64,000 bases of DNA from Macrobrachium rosenbergii (GCF_040412425.1 NC_089749.1:15018662-15082661); one strand, 5' to 3'. Shown: positions 12,393-48,152, counted from the first letter of the stretch. Numbers and translations: made by a program. The notes: generated by a model from the letters alone, not told the origin.

Positions 12393-12841
12393 CCCAATTA
12401 TTGATCTTGACTTCAGTACAATTAAGACTATCCTGCACAACTAGACAAATTTAATCTTCAGCTATATAAATTTCCTTACGTCGGTGTAAAATTATGATTA
12501 TAAAAATATGGATTTAAAAAACCAGGATATCTGAAATTACTAAACTACTCACTTCTACTAAAATGATTAAGCAGATCAAGTGAGTCCTGAGCTTAGGAGA
12601 GTTGAGCAAACCAGCTTTCGTGGAACATCGACATGCCACTGGTATTGCATTCTAGCTGAAGCATCTGCTATTTCTTGGCAGTACCTCTGGTCGAGTGCTC
12701 ACCTCTACAACATAATTTTGGACAGTCTATATCACAATTAACTTGAAGGCTTTGGCATTGAAGAATTTCTGCAGCAAGATTTATCTTCAGCTACACATCA
12801 GTCATCACTGATCATTTGCTGGTTTAGGGAAGCAATGTATT

Positions 12842-36238
<23,397 letters not shown>

Positions 36239-38303
36239 TTTCCCACATTCTGCTCACAGTAACATTCAGCAAATGGGGGAAACACTCTGAGCTGGTTTCA
36301 TACTGCCATTAAAGGTGTGTCATCACAGAAACAAGTTTTCCCCATGTGCATGAAATCATTTTGTTTCATCCCATATGGACCCACCACGATACAAGTTTAA
36401 CAAACTACTGCACAAATTGAAAATATTTTGGCCTAAACTCTGGTGAAATTTATAAAACTATTTTATATTTTTGTACTCCTTTTTGTTTTCTTTGAACTAC
36501 AGTGCAAGTAAAGGCATTTGGGTACTTCATGTAGACTAATGTGTGTGCGTCAACTTTTTGACAAGTTCTGCCAACCTACGAGCCAGAATTCCACAAACAC
36601 GTACTTAGTGATTTGCAAGGTCATGAAAGAGCTTTCATTGTATCAACATGCATGGCATAGCTTAGGATACCCAAAGAAATACCATGCTAAAACTTTACTT
36701 TGATCTGTATGTCACTGTAACAATCATTTTCATAACAAAAATACTCTGTTGTAAACACTGTAGTTTTATGTTACGGTAAACTTAAAGTCATGCTGTTAAC
36801 CTCTCTCAGAGCTTACACTGCAAAATGGCTACTGGCATTAAACTCTGAAGGGAAGAGTTGCCTACTAAAAGTACCTACAGTTTGTAATCCAATGCTTAGG
36901 GCTCAGCTCACGCTTCAAAAAAGGAGGAAGTAATTTAACCTAACCTCAACGTGTCCAGTAATTTAGCTTTACGTAATCTGGTGGCGTTAAAACTGACAAA
37001 TTGAGCCACCGGTAGCACAGCCACTAGGCTAAATTTCCGGTCTAACTCAACTCCTAATCTAGTGTAGTCCCTAACCTCTTCTTATTTCAAATAGAGTATC
37101 TACGTAATTATGAAACGTAATTATGAACAAAGAAATGTCCAACGAAATGTTCAAAAGTCTGTTCATTTTCCATCTGACCGCCTCAAGGGGTCTCTTTGTC
37201 AGACTACCGTAAATTCCCAGCCGAACTTGGAAAGGTTAACCTCGCCTTGTCTAAATTATCCTGCATTTATCAATTATGTCCTAAAACTACGAAATGTCTT
37301 TATGTCAAACAAGATATTTTATAATTACTTGAAGATCTTCGTGAGATGTTCCGGTACTGCCATTCTTCGAACGATTCTTCAACTGTCCAACCACAAGACC
37401 AGACTCCAGAGTAGCAACAGAGGACAAAAATTCCACCTAGGGCCGGCGAACACTTGTTTACCTGTCACCGCCCCTTCCCTTGGGTTCCACCCACGGGGGG
37501 AGGGGTAAAACAAGTTTCGTACGAATGAAGATAGATTTATCGTACGTTGGATATGTTCTTAATGCTTTAATTCCGGGTATGTTCCCAGGTTTAAGTTGTT
37601 TAAGAGCGTAAAATATACTGTCATGCGTTACTGTAAGTGTTATTATAGCCTGGACGTCCTCACAAGTATTATCTTATTCACTTATTTATTTTGAAAAAGA
37701 ATGACAGCTCGAAAGGACTTGCACGATGTACAATAACTCCAGCAGAAATCAAAGGTATGCATACAGCATGAAATGTCAAGTTCTCGTGACAAAGATTACG
37801 TAAAAAATTAATGGTTTTCTGTGTGGTTAGTAATGCGAATAAATTACTCGTTAGGTTGAAAGCGAAATTAGATTAATAAGAAGGACGGACAAATTACTAG
37901 CGATCTTCTAAGATATTTCTTGAGTAGCAATTTTCGTCGTTATAATATAATACAGATAATCATTCTCGATCGCATGTAATATATCTTCTATTTCATTGTT
38001 GTTTTAAAGGAAAAATAGTGAGAAAAATTATTGTCGGTCTGCTGATAACTGCAAGAAAACAACAACGCTGACTAAAACGTAGCTTCAAAAAAGAGCATTG
38101 AACGAAATATATAAAAAAAGTTATCCGGTACTCTGCGTACAGTACATAGAATCATCACTGCCACTCTATTATACAAGAAAAGAAGAAAAATTATTCTTGC
38201 CAGTTTTTTCACATTTGAATCTGGAATTAACTAGGAATATCAGGCCGATTTGCAAATACATAAACACACACAAACACACACACACATACGTATATAAACA
38301 CAA
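36239..38303. other. Region upstream of CNDP2, no gene recognised
   Basis: This may contain the CNDP2 promoter and 5' UTR exon. A GC-rich patch at about 37435-37505 with a minus-strand GACAG|GTAAAC donor-like site could be a non-coding first exon, but nothing proves it. A plus-strand open stretch at 37110-37508 shows no recognisable protein pattern. Confidence 0.4.
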
Positions 38304-38307
38304 ATAT

Positions 38308-38373
<66 letters not shown>

Positions 38374-38377
38374 CATA

Positions 38378-38452
<75 letters not shown>
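38304..38452. repeat. (TA)n/(CA)n compound microsatellite
   Basis: Two long TA runs separated by a short ACACAC patch, preceded by CACACA repeats from 38267. Confidence 0.95.
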
Positions 38453-38455
<3 letters not shown>

Positions 38456-38462
38456 CATTCAA

Positions 38463-38872
38463 CATAATTTATTTCTTCTAAGCATTTCGTAATAACTTTA
38501 TTACACCATCAGGGAATCTGTTAAATAATGAATAAAATTACTCCAAAAATTGCTCTAAAAATCAATAAAATTCATAAAATACAGCACAGTTAGAAAACCA
38601 GATAAAAAAAACAGAAAAAACCAAAAACCACATAAAAGCAAGACCAAAGACCGCTAACCAACCTTATACAAAGAAGGTAGAAGACAGAATGCATAAATAA
38701 AAAGTTAACTCAGGTAGAGCTGTGTGGAGGAGGTCTGGGTATTTAACTGTGCTGTATTTTATGAATTGGATTGATTTTTAGAGCAATTTTTAGAGTAATT
38801 TTATTCATTATTCAACAGATTCCCTGATGATGTAATGACGTTATTACGAAACGTTGAAAATAAAGAATTATG
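38463..38872. mobile_element. Inverted pair of Penelope-like terminal repeats
   Basis: Arms 38463-38592 and 38744-38872 are imperfect inverted copies of about 130 bp around a 151-bp centre. Each, read in its own sense, runs TAACTGTGCTGTATTTTATG ... CAGATTCCCTGATG ... TTATTACGAAA ... and ends AT-rich with AATAAA-like words. CTGATGA...GAAAC embedded in such ends is typical of Penelope-like element LTRs, which commonly occur as inverted partial copies. No RT or GIY-YIG coding is present. Family assignment is by motif only. Confidence 0.55.
38824..38852 (+). ncRNA. Hammerhead-ribozyme-like core in the Penelope-type repeat
   Basis: CTGATGA (38824-38830), one extra T, a potential 5-bp stem II GTAAT/ATTAC (38832-38836 with 38843-38847) with a 6-nt loop, and then GAAAC (38848-38852). 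TTCAAC at 38811-38816 could pair with GTTGAA just after the core. The extra nucleotide before stem II and the cramped cleavage-site region argue against high activity. The opposite arm has CTGATGG and GAAAT, degrading the core. Confidence 0.4.
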
Positions 38873-39051
38873 CTGAATTTAGTTCGTTTCCATGGTCCAC
38901 CTTCGCGCTCATGTGTCCTACTGGCCGTCGCCTACTTCTGTTTATATATATATGTGTGTGTGTGTATAACTGAATCACGAAAATATGGAATGTGATGAAT
39001 ATATAAATAAGGATACAATCCCACGAAGGAAAGGAACACTGAGTATTGCGG

Positions 39052-39104
39052 GGCCTTTCGACTCTGTCGCCTTACTTAGCAGTAGGTGACGGAGTCGAAA
39101 GGCC
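39052..39104. repeat. 20-bp inverted repeat with 13-nt loop
   Basis: GGCCTTTCGACTCTGTCGCC (39052-39071) and its reverse complement with one change (39085-39104). This is a strong cruciform or hairpin next to a (TA)n block. Confidence 0.85.
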
Positions 39105-39150
39105 TTGCAGTACTCCAGCAAGCTTCCCTTCCTTCATGGATTTTTATCTT

Positions 39151-39219
<69 letters not shown>

Positions 39220-39226
39220 TAGTATA

Positions 39227-39271
<45 letters not shown>

Positions 39272-39295
39272 TATATATATATATATATATATATA
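39151..39295. repeat. (TA)n microsatellite
   Basis: 145 bp of TA with a few GT and AATA interruptions. Confidence 0.95.
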
Positions 39296-41700
39296 ATGGG
39301 CTACCTTTGTCACAAATGAGGTTTAACTGCAAAAAGACAATGGAGGTGTATGGAATATACTGTAATTACACATTTAATCTAAGATCACAATACTGCTATA
39401 GCCAGCTGATCTGATTACCCAGATGCCAAAATAACATCTACACTTGTTTTGAGATTTCAAAGTTAAAGGGAAAAACAAATACTCCGAGGGACTGGTGAGG
39501 TTTAGAATGCCAGGCACGTAACCGTATCAACGTTATCCTCTTAGAATAGAATGAATCATGTTCTCAGTAGATTTATCTTATCTTATTATCCTTGTTGATT
39601 TACAGAGTCTCGTCTCCCGACAGGCATACCTGGAGACAACAGTACGCTTCATCTAAGATTCGTTTCATGAATTTTGGTCGAAACGAGAGGGTCGAGACAT
39701 GAGAAAATCCTTTCGTGAGTTTTAGCGTTTCATGACTCTGGCTTCGAAACACAGTACTATTCGAATGCAGGCTCCGAGGTTAGGCTTTGTAACGGCACTT
39801 CGTTTTCAACTGTTTTATGAAGCTGAACCTGAAACATGACGTTTGAAACCTTAGAACAATCTTATATTCTAAGTATTCTTAATGTAATATCTCAATACGT
39901 CCAGGAGGGCACTGAAACTGGTTCTTGAGGGTGGGCACAATTTGATCCTGATAAAAAAAAAAAAAATCACGGCACAAGAACTCATGAAACTCAAAGACTA
40001 TAAAATGGGATCTTAGATACTGCGTGCTGAATTAATTGTCTGAACAACAGTGTAATTTTAAAATGTATCTAAAATTAAAGAATTATTAAGAGTTATTTCT
40101 TGCACGGTATTTGAATTATAATGAGTATGTATTTGCTGAAAAATAAATCGAGTTCATAGTTGTACGCATTTTTTTCACGACCATTATCTCTCATTTTACA
40201 GGAATTCAAATTTGAAAAAGCCAAGTAGTAAATTGTAGACAGTTACAGATAAAATATCGGGTTGACTCTGAGTTGAACTTAAGGGTACTGAGGATGCTGA
40301 GGCTGATACATCAAGACTCATTGATTCCTTTCGTTTTCAAGTGTTTCATCAAAGCTGCGTCCGAAACGCGTCTCGAAGCACACGGAAAGTATTCGAGGCG
40401 AGTTCTGAAGCAATATGAATTTGACTTATACTAAAGAACAGTCTCGTAAATTTGAAGGACAGACTAAAAATTCATAATACTATGTAGACATTTACAAATG
40501 CTCTTCGTCTGTTGAGCGTATCTCTTTGTACACCAAAGATTTTAGGGTCTCATTTGATCCCGAAAAATTCACACAATTCAAAACAAAAGAAGATTTGCTC
40601 TTGTGTAAGCTTTGCTGAATAAAATAAAAATACAACAAACACGCACATAAGTTTGCGCTGAAGGTGACCTTGAATCTCAACATTCTTATCAAGATTAAAG
40701 AACTCGTGACATTTGTAATCGTTCTTATCTCGTCGCTATGAACAGTGAATCTCCTCTCGATCGATTAACTCATTCGCTGCTGCTCTCCAAAGCAGCCAAA
40801 CTCCCGGTAATTTAGCTGATAACGGCGAGACTTAATATTTTTGTAATGTTCATCATTACGATGCCACGGTTCGCTTCAGAAGTGTGTAATTTCATTGGTT
40901 ACAGTTTCTTTAGGCGTAAAATGAGAACAGATAAAAGAATTGCCACGGGTTTCTGATGGTGTGCAAAGAGTGGAGTTCATTGTATTTTATTATTATTATT
41001 ATTAATTTTTTTGCGTTATGCCATGGAGTAGATTTTCAACCTGAAAACTGACGCAGAAATTACAAGGAAAAAGAAAACCACTTCCTTACCTTTTATAATC
41101 AGTCGATGTTTGTCAAAAATGAAAGGCACATAGGTGGAAAAATTAACAATAATCTCCTAAAATCAATAAAATCGTAACATGGTAAGTTTTAACAAATCTG
41201 CACGATTTTGAAAACAATATTCTTATGTGCAGAATCGTTAAAAACAGTTTAATTGTAAAGGAACAAGATTAGATCTCGAATAAAAGTATGACTGTCAAGG
41301 AAAGATTTATCCATATATGATACATTCATTCACACAATCGCAGACACGGCTTCATAAAATTACCACAATTGCCATAGATTTGGTTTATTTAGGAAAACGA
41401 TTTTACACATACACACATACAGATAGGGACTTAAAATCCCATCCCATATTCTTGTTTTCCCTAACGAAGGAAAGATACCAGATAGATTTATATCGGCAAT
41501 TCATCTAATCACTCGCATAATAGATATATTAATGGTTTAGTCACAGTTAAGCGATCATTATTGTCATTAGAATACATTAATGTCTTTACAATACTTTTTT
41601 TCATATTTCTATGAAAAAGTGAAATTTGGTTCCAAGTCTTATTTTTATTTTAAAATTTTTCCCTTTACTTCGTAGATGGCATCAAACATGTAAGCATATA
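39296..41700. other. Intergenic, no gene recognised
   Basis: Moderately AT-rich sequence. Repeated words CGTTT(C/T)AT and CGAAAC between about 39650 and 40400 may mark an old diverged tandem duplication. No exon could be supported. Confidence 0.5.
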
Positions 41701-41808
41701 GAAAAAAAAACCTTGAGTCGTCTTGTACCCTGAACATTCTTCATACTCTCGAAGAAAAAAAAAACCTTGAGTCGTCTTGTACCCTGAACATTCTTCATAC
41801 TCTCGAAA
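41701..41808. repeat. Perfect tandem duplication, 54-bp period
   Basis: The block CCTTGAGTCGTCTTGTACCC, continuing to CATACTCTCGAA, is present twice with a poly(A) stretch in front of each copy. The near-identity implies a recent duplication. Confidence 0.9.
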
Positions 41809-42464
41809 AGTTATACTTCCTTATCTTAGCTTTATCTTCTGCCAGCTTCCCAAGTAGGCTTCCCAATCTTATCTGCCCCCTGAGTTGTCACACAATCTTG
41901 ATATATTCAACGTGTTCCCGTCACTCCAACATAATGTAATCATTTGGGAGGTTAGTCCACCCGTAAGGGGATCGAGGAGAAGAGTCATGAAAAAATGAAT
42001 AAAAAAAACTTTAACTTGTCACAGACCTTAGGGGTCTGTTTCTAGGGGGTACAGGATGTCCGAAAGCTAAGAGGGATGATGATTGAATGGGTTACCAAAG
42101 CTGTTGAAAAATACACAGTGGAAAAGGAAGTCTGGTTTGATTTCAAGACTGAAGACAGGGGGTCTCGAAAAGCAAAAAATGTAGAATATTCTTTTAAATA
42201 ACATATCTCATCTTCGCCGTTGTACGTGGTACTCTTGATACCAACGGCCACTTTCTCCTCCCCTCGTATTCTGGATATTGCCGCCGGATATCGTATCCGG
42301 ATTGATCTAATTTTTTTTTAACCAATTCTTCCTTGGCTCCTGTTTACATGCCCTCAAAAAAATATCGTTGAAATCAAACAATAACTTTCGTAATTGTAAG
42401 GAAGATTTCCATGGTGACATAATTTATTAATGAAATGTTTTGACTGGACAATGCTTCATTTGAG

Positions 42465-42613
42465 TTGTCAAACTTCGCAAGAAAAGTCATGACTGTGAAT
42501 ATGAACGCTTTGTATTTCTCTACAGGATAATTATTATAATTAGTTGTCACAATTCGACATATTATCGAGAACCTTTCGTATTATGCAATGGATATTTGGT
42601 AACTGCATTAATG

Positions 42614-42655
<42 letters not shown>

Positions 42656-42670
42656 TCAGTAGATGAAACT
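42465..42670. repeat. Dispersed repeat copy 1 (pairs with 46585-46786)
   Basis: It shares TTGTCAAA, GCAAGAAAAGTCATGACTGT, a CGAGAACCTTTCGTATTATG block and TTTCAGTAGATGAAAC with 46585-46786 in the same orientation, ending with an (ATT)n run (42613-42655). The last 16 bp equal the 3' end of the tRNA-SINE seen complete at the second copy. Confidence 0.8.
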
Positions 42671-43093
42671 TGAACAAATAACCGAAATAATGTGAGAAAT
42701 TTATTACCTTTGGTTTATGTTTTTACGTTAGTCCCCGAGGGGCTGGAACTGAACATGGCGTACCGCAGAGTTTTTCTTCGTAAAAACATCGAAAAAGAAA
42801 ATTTCAAGTTATTTCACCTGTGCTGCGTTATATACACTCTTTTCTACATTGCTCAGTCAAAAAATTAATTAATAAACAATATCTGTGTGCGGAGCCCTTC
42901 CTTCGAATTACCGTAACTTTTTCGAGTGGACAGATAGGCAAAACACGAACAGGTGACTACGTAATCCTCTTCTACCTACGTTAACGGAGAATTAAAACAC
43001 ACAAACGCTCATAACCAATGCAGTGAACTTCAACAAAGGACCCTATGCAACGGCTCTTCACTTAAAAAGCCGAAGAGTTCCACCTCGGTGTGC

Positions 43094-43096
43094 AGA

Positions 43097-43143
<47 letters not shown>
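43094..43143. repeat. (GA)n microsatellite
   Basis: About 50 bp of GA. A matching short (CT)n lies at 43379-43400. Confidence 0.95.
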
Positions 43144-43144
<1 letters not shown>

Positions 43145-44061
43145 CCACATGATTGGTGCGTGCTGTTGATGCAGTCTACTGTGTTATTACACCCAAGGGG
43201 TCGTGTTACGGACCCGCAGTGGGAAGGAACCTTGCAGGATCCCAGTAGGACCTCTCGTTCCTATACGAATGTAGAAGCAGGAGCGTCAGCTTCCCAAAAC
43301 ACAGGGGCCCGGGAGGAGGGCCTGTGCCCCTGGCATTACCCCTCTCTCCTTCATTTTCAATACACGTCTCGGGGCTAATTTCTCTCTCTCTCTCTCTCTC
43401 ATCCTATTTCAGTTAGGTGCATGTAACTCTATAGGAGGTCGATTGTATTTTCTCTTGCACATATGAAAAGGTTAAGAAATTGATTGAGAAGCAAGTGTTG
43501 ATTTCATTATTAGTTAGGTCGAGCACTAAGGGGGCGGGGGGCGGAGTACAACGTTAAAAGGATAAAAAGAAAATATTCATGGTCACAATTCACTCATTTA
43601 AGAATGGAGAGAGCCGCTGAACTTCAGATGAATTTTTATGACTGTTAATGCTATCTTCGGGCATCAACACTTGGGATTCACCATTGTTCCCTGAGTGGTG
43701 TGTCAACTCAAACTTAATGGTAATGTATTCGAAAGGGGCTGAAAGCATAAATTAAAATGCAAGTCATCAGTTTTCTTTCAGTCATGATTATTTATTAACG
43801 TTTCCGTCCCTTAGTCATCCTTTCATTGAGCAAGCTGCGTTAAACGCAACAAATCGCCTACATCGCGTTGTCTTTGTAAATAGATAATGGCAATGGTTTC
43901 CTTTCCATTTTTTTATGGCTTATTGAGATGCTGGTCTGCCGTTTCCCTTGGAATTTCTTTTTTTTTTTTTCGTCTTCTTCTTTTCGCGTTTCCACGGGAT
44001 TACATCTCTCAGCTTCGGAATTCTCCTCCTGCTTTTGTCTTCCCTCGCTCATATCCTTTTC

Positions 44062-44446
44062 AGTTTTCTGAAAAGAAAACTATTGTGCCGGCTTTTGTCT
44101 GTCCGTCAGCACTTTTTCTGTCCGCACTTTTTCCCATCCGCCTCAGATCTTAAACTATCGAGGGTTAGAGGGCTGCACTGGTATGCTGGATCATCCACCC
44201 ATCAATCATCCAAAATTGCAGCCCTAGCCGCTCAATAGTTTTTATTTTATCTAAAGTTAAATTTACCTGTCGCGCTCCTGGCAACGCAACAACACAGTCC
44301 ACCACGACCGCATGAGTTTCATGGGCCACGGCTCACAGCATTATACCGGACCACCCAAAGAGGAAGTCTGTTTTCGGTGGCCTTGATTATGCGCCGTACA
44401 GAAAACTCGACTGCGCCGAAGAAACTTGGGCGCATTTTTTACTTGT
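44062..44446 (+). mobile_element. R1 repeat family, copy 1
   Basis: Begins AGTTTTCTG and contains GAAAACTATTGTGCCGGC, a central inverted repeat (GAGGGCTGCA ... TTGCAGCCCT) and, near the right end, ACAGAAAACT, the reverse complement of the left end. A GCGCCGAAG/CTTGGGCGC hairpin follows. It is non-coding. Three more copies are present in the window, so this is an abundant MITE-like family. Confidence 0.75.
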
Positions 44447-44486
44447 TTACTTAACGCGGCTGGATTATCGCGGTTAATACCCAATT

Positions 44487-44606
44487 ATCTCCTTTTTTTT
44501 ACCCTGGGCTAGAAAAAGGTACTACGTTGACCCGTCTCACTAATAATACCCCTTTTTTTCCCATCTCCTTTTTTCGACCCTGGGCTAGAAAAGGGTATTA
44601 GATTCT
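44487..44606. repeat. Tandem duplication around ACCCTGGGCTAGAAAA
   Basis: The words CATCTCC/TATCTCC, then TTTTTT, then ACCCTGGGCTAGAAAA(A/G)GGTA occur twice in about 100 bp. Confidence 0.75.
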
Positions 44607-44696
44607 CCTGTCCCACTCGGTTTGCCCTTAATAAAAAAAAGTCCCTGACTCACAGCCCAAGGTCGTATACCCGATTGAAGCTTCTCTCATCCACTG

Positions 44697-44908
44697 TTTT
44701 TATCATTATTCACAATAATTCTCTTTACTATTTTTCAAATAATTCTATTTACTGTTCTTTTCATTAATTCTATTTACGATCCTTCTTAGTCGTTCTATTT
44801 ACTATTTATTAAGTAATCCAATTAACTATTCTTTTTAATCATTCGGTATACTATTATTTCTAACAATTCTATTTAATATCCTTTTTAATCATTCTATTTA
44901 CTATGTAC
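44697..44908. repeat. Degenerate AT-rich minisatellite, unit about 30 bp
   Basis: ATTCTATTTACTATTCTTTT-like units recur six to seven times with substitutions and small indels. Confidence 0.7.
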
Positions 44909-45159
44909 ACTATGAAACTATGAAAGAACAGAATAAAATAACAGTCGTCTTGTTCACGAGTGGGAAAGGAAGATGGATATTGATAAGACCGTTAGGACAC
45001 GAGGGCCGAAAGAGGGATGTCCCAGTTAACCACGAATTTTTACTGCATCGGTTCCGCTCTTGAAACGTAACCCTGCCGTTATGAATGTTACAGCTGAACT
45101 CTTTCGCGACGTGTATTTCTTTTTTGTAAGTTACAATTTACATATAGACACACACACTC

Positions 45160-45245
<86 letters not shown>

Positions 45246-45246
45246 C
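45160..45246. repeat. (TA)n microsatellite
   Basis: About 85 bp of TA, preceded by CACACA. Confidence 0.95.
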
Positions 45247-45589
45247 ATTTCCCATAACAGGGGGTAGCTCCAGTGCGAAAATAAGACAAATAAGACAAAA
45301 GCCATGATAATATTGATGATCCAATTGCTGACATTGCAGAAGAACACATTTGCGCCTCCGAACTGTACACTTTTTACACCGTCCTATTGTATTCCATTCT
45401 TTCCACACAGCCGAACCTTCTCGAAACACCTTGATCGATCCTTACATCTACAGGACCTCTTATACCATTTCCTTATATCTTTGTATGTGTTGCTCTTATA
45501 GTTCTCTTTGTGCCTCATAAATAATTATTAATTAATGATAAGTAATTAATATCAAAAGCTTCAGCCATTTTTTTATTTGTATTCAACAT

Positions 45590-46041
45590 CTACATTTCAC
45601 TTCCATAGAGGACAGTTGGCTCAACAATCTCTTCATACATTCCAACCTTGATTTCAGTAACAATTCAATCCTCTTTCAAATCTTTTGCACACACCATGCT
45701 TTTCTCTCATCGTACCACCAAGAGTTTCATCTATCCCCAAGTGATCAAATTAATAAACCATTTACATTTTTCAATCATCCACATTAACATTCATAAGTTT
45801 CAAAATGTTTATTACAGTCTCCTCTATCACTTCCATTAATGCAATGTAACAAATTTTCATTTCCCCAGTTCCTTTGAAACTTTCCCTCCTTCAGACTTAC
45901 CATACACACCTTGGTCAGCAACTCATTCACACACTCGCCACCATACTGTACAGTCTCACTTGTGATGCCATGGATTCCTGAAGTCTTTCCATTCTTCACT
46001 CTTTTATTTGCTCTCCTTATCAGTAACTTCCTAGAGAACAT
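45590..46041 (-). pseudogene. Non-LTR retrotransposon RT fragment
   Basis: On the minus strand: NGKTSGIHGITSETVQYGGE, then LLTKVCMVSLKEGKFQRNW, matching the conserved start of many arthropod LINE RT domains (KASGIDGI...YGGE). Lower in the region the reverse strand gives EEIVEPTVLYGSEM, a downstream RT landmark. The middle, including the YADD block, is missing. Frames are broken and the copy is dead. Confidence 0.7.
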
Positions 46042-46106
46042 TCCTAGAGAACCTTATATGAGGCCATTTTACTCTGGCATCATTCATCTTTACCTCTGTT
46101 CTAATC

Positions 46107-46322
46107 TCCGACCGACCAGTGAAGAATAAGAGGAATTTATTTCTGGTGATAGAAATTCATTTCTCGCTATAATGTGGTTCGGATTCTACAATAAGCTGTA
46201 GGTCCCGTTGCTAGGTAACCAATTGGTTCTTAGCCACGTCAAATAAATCTAATCCTTCAGGCCAGCCCTAGGAGAGCTGTTAATCAGCTCAGTGGTCTGG
46301 TTAAACTAAGGTATACTTAACT
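46107..46322 (+). mobile_element. tRNA-SINE family S1, 5'-truncated copy
   Basis: Closely matches 60043-60256: GAGGAATTTATTTCTGGTGA, then a shared body through GCCGTTGCTAGGTAACCA-like and AGCTCAGTGGTCTGGTTAAA and ending TATACTTAAC. It lacks the tRNA-like head. Confidence 0.85.
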
Positions 46323-46584
46323 TTTTTCGTGTACAGCAAATATTCAAAATATCAACTCATCAACCCAGGACTGCATTCTCTTCAAACAACATTAATTTTT
46401 TATTTATATCTTTTATATCTATAATCCGTTTAAGAAGTAATGTATTAGAAGAATTTCACTAGAACAATAATAGTATTAAAAAATAATTAAAAATTACCTC
46501 ACATTAATTATCATCTACATACAAACAAACGTAAGAATGATAATCATATTTGTTACAATGCTTCATCTTAAGTAACCTCATTTT

Positions 46585-46786
46585 TTGTCAAATTTCGCAA
46601 GAAAAGTCATGACTGTGAATATGAATGCTTAGTATTTCTTTAAATAAGTAAGATAATCATTACAATTAGTTGTCGCAATTCGACGTATTATCGAGAACCT
46701 TTCGTATTATGCAATGGATATTTGGTAATTGTATTAATGATGATAATGATTATTATCATTATTATTATTATTTCAGTAGATGAAAC
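46585..46786. repeat. Dispersed repeat copy 2
   Basis: Second copy of the block at 42465-42670, same orientation, with an interrupted ATT tract at 46739-46771. Confidence 0.8.
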
Positions 46787-46995
46787 CTATTCACATGGAA
46801 CAAGCACACCAAAGGGGCCACTGACTTGAAATTCAAGCTTCCAAAGAATGTTGGTTTCAACTCCTACTGCAGACCCCACGCTGCAGCAGTAACTGATCAT
46901 GATACAGAGCCAGTGATATTTCATCGCCCTGGAGGAGACGCGAAACCGCGACATCTGAGTGGCATGCCACGACACTAACCACTATACCAGCGGAC
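46748..46995 (-). mobile_element. tRNA-derived SINE, family S2
   Basis: Read on the minus strand it starts with a tRNA-like head: GGTCCGCTGGTATAGTGGTT (A-box-like), a GTGGCATGCCAC anticodon-arm-like palindrome, and GCGGTTTCGCGTCTCC (B-box-like). About 150 bp of unrelated body and an (AAT)n tail follow. This is the canonical SINE layout. The head is most like a Gly or Asp tRNA, judged by eye. Confidence 0.75.
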
Positions 46996-47784
46996 CATTA
47001 AGTTCAAAGCATTATCATTCTAACCCCATTTTTTAATGCAAAGGCTAATCGGACAGCCAACCTAGTGCCCCTGTCTAGCCCAGGCCTGAACAGAGCAAGG
47101 AAAAAGGAAAAGGAAGTAGCACTTACAGGAAGCATGGTTATAAGAGTCGGGAAGAACAGAAGCAGAGGAAGAAATCCAAAGCTTGGCAGAAGAAGCAAGT
47201 AAACTGAAAGCTGAACAATGGAATCCTTTTGATTGCCGGTTTCAACAGAGTAAACATGGGAAAAGGAGGTCTGCCAGGTGCTACAAGAGAGCTCTGGAGA
47301 AGGAGATGCTCTCTTCTGAAGTTTCTTTGAAGCATTCGTTTAGAATCTACAGAAATAAAAAGCACAGAAATGTCAGAGTCGGAACCTGACCTTTTTATTA
47401 TGCTCTTGATTTTTGTCATTGATTCTGATCAGTCAAGACCGGGACCAATTTTCCGAAACAATCAAATTTCACGCTAATTTTCATCTGCCCTCGAAGACCT
47501 ACTACCGAAACCCACCCACGCCCCCGCCCCCCTTCATTTCCAGATCCGTTCATCGTAGGCCCGTCCTTCCAGAATATCGATTTCGTTCCAAGCAAGTAGG
47601 GGTCGTAATTGACAACGTGCAATGGCTCGTGAGATTTATGCAACAGTTCTAATTGCCACTTTAAGTAAAATTGGTCTTGCGCAAAGATGAAATCATTCGC
47701 ATTGTTTGCAGTCCATGAGGAATATGTTTCAGTCATGAGTTGCTACTCAGTAAATCTAGTCACCACACGGTCGTATGTAGTTTT

Positions 47785-48056
47785 AGTTTTCTGTAAAAGA
47801 AAACTATTGTGCCGGCTTTGTCTGTCCGTCCGACACTTTTTCTGTCCGCCCTCACATCTTAAAAACTGCTGAAGCTAGAGGGCTGCAAATTGGTATGTTG
47901 ATCATCCACCCTGCAATCATCAAACATACCAAATCGCAGCCCTCTAGCCTCAGTAGTTTTTATTTGACTTAAGGTTAAAATCAGCCATAATCGTGCTTCT
48001 GGCAACGATATAGGACAGGCCACCACCGGGCCGTGGCGAAAGTTCCTTGATTATGG
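47785..48056 (+). mobile_element. R1 repeat family, copy 2
   Basis: Begins AGTTTTCTGTAAAAGAAAAC. The central inverted repeat is nearly perfect (AGAGGGCTGCAAATTGGTAT ... ATACCAAATCGCAGCCCTCT). The right part is shortened: the segment between AAAGTT and CCTTGATTAT is deleted relative to copy 3. Confidence 0.82.
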
Positions 48057-48103
48057 AGTAATTGTTAGCACTTACATAACAACAACATTAATTTATACCT
48101 GTC

Positions 48104-48105
<2 letters not shown>

Positions 48106-48152
<47 letters not shown>

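Noticed and set aside
37110..37508. 132-codon plus-strand open frame
   Set aside because: No recognisable domain, irregular composition and no splice partner; likely chance.
43858..44238. Phe-rich frames near 43.9-44.2 kb
   Set aside because: Caused by a poly(T) stretch and the R1 repeat.
46920..46995. Functional tRNA gene on the minus strand
   Set aside because: The A- and B-box-like parts are present but the acceptor stem does not close and a SINE body and AAT tail follow.
47138..47736. Several 68-106 codon frames near 47.2-47.7 kb
   Set aside because: Overlapping on both strands, without domain patterns or splice-site support.
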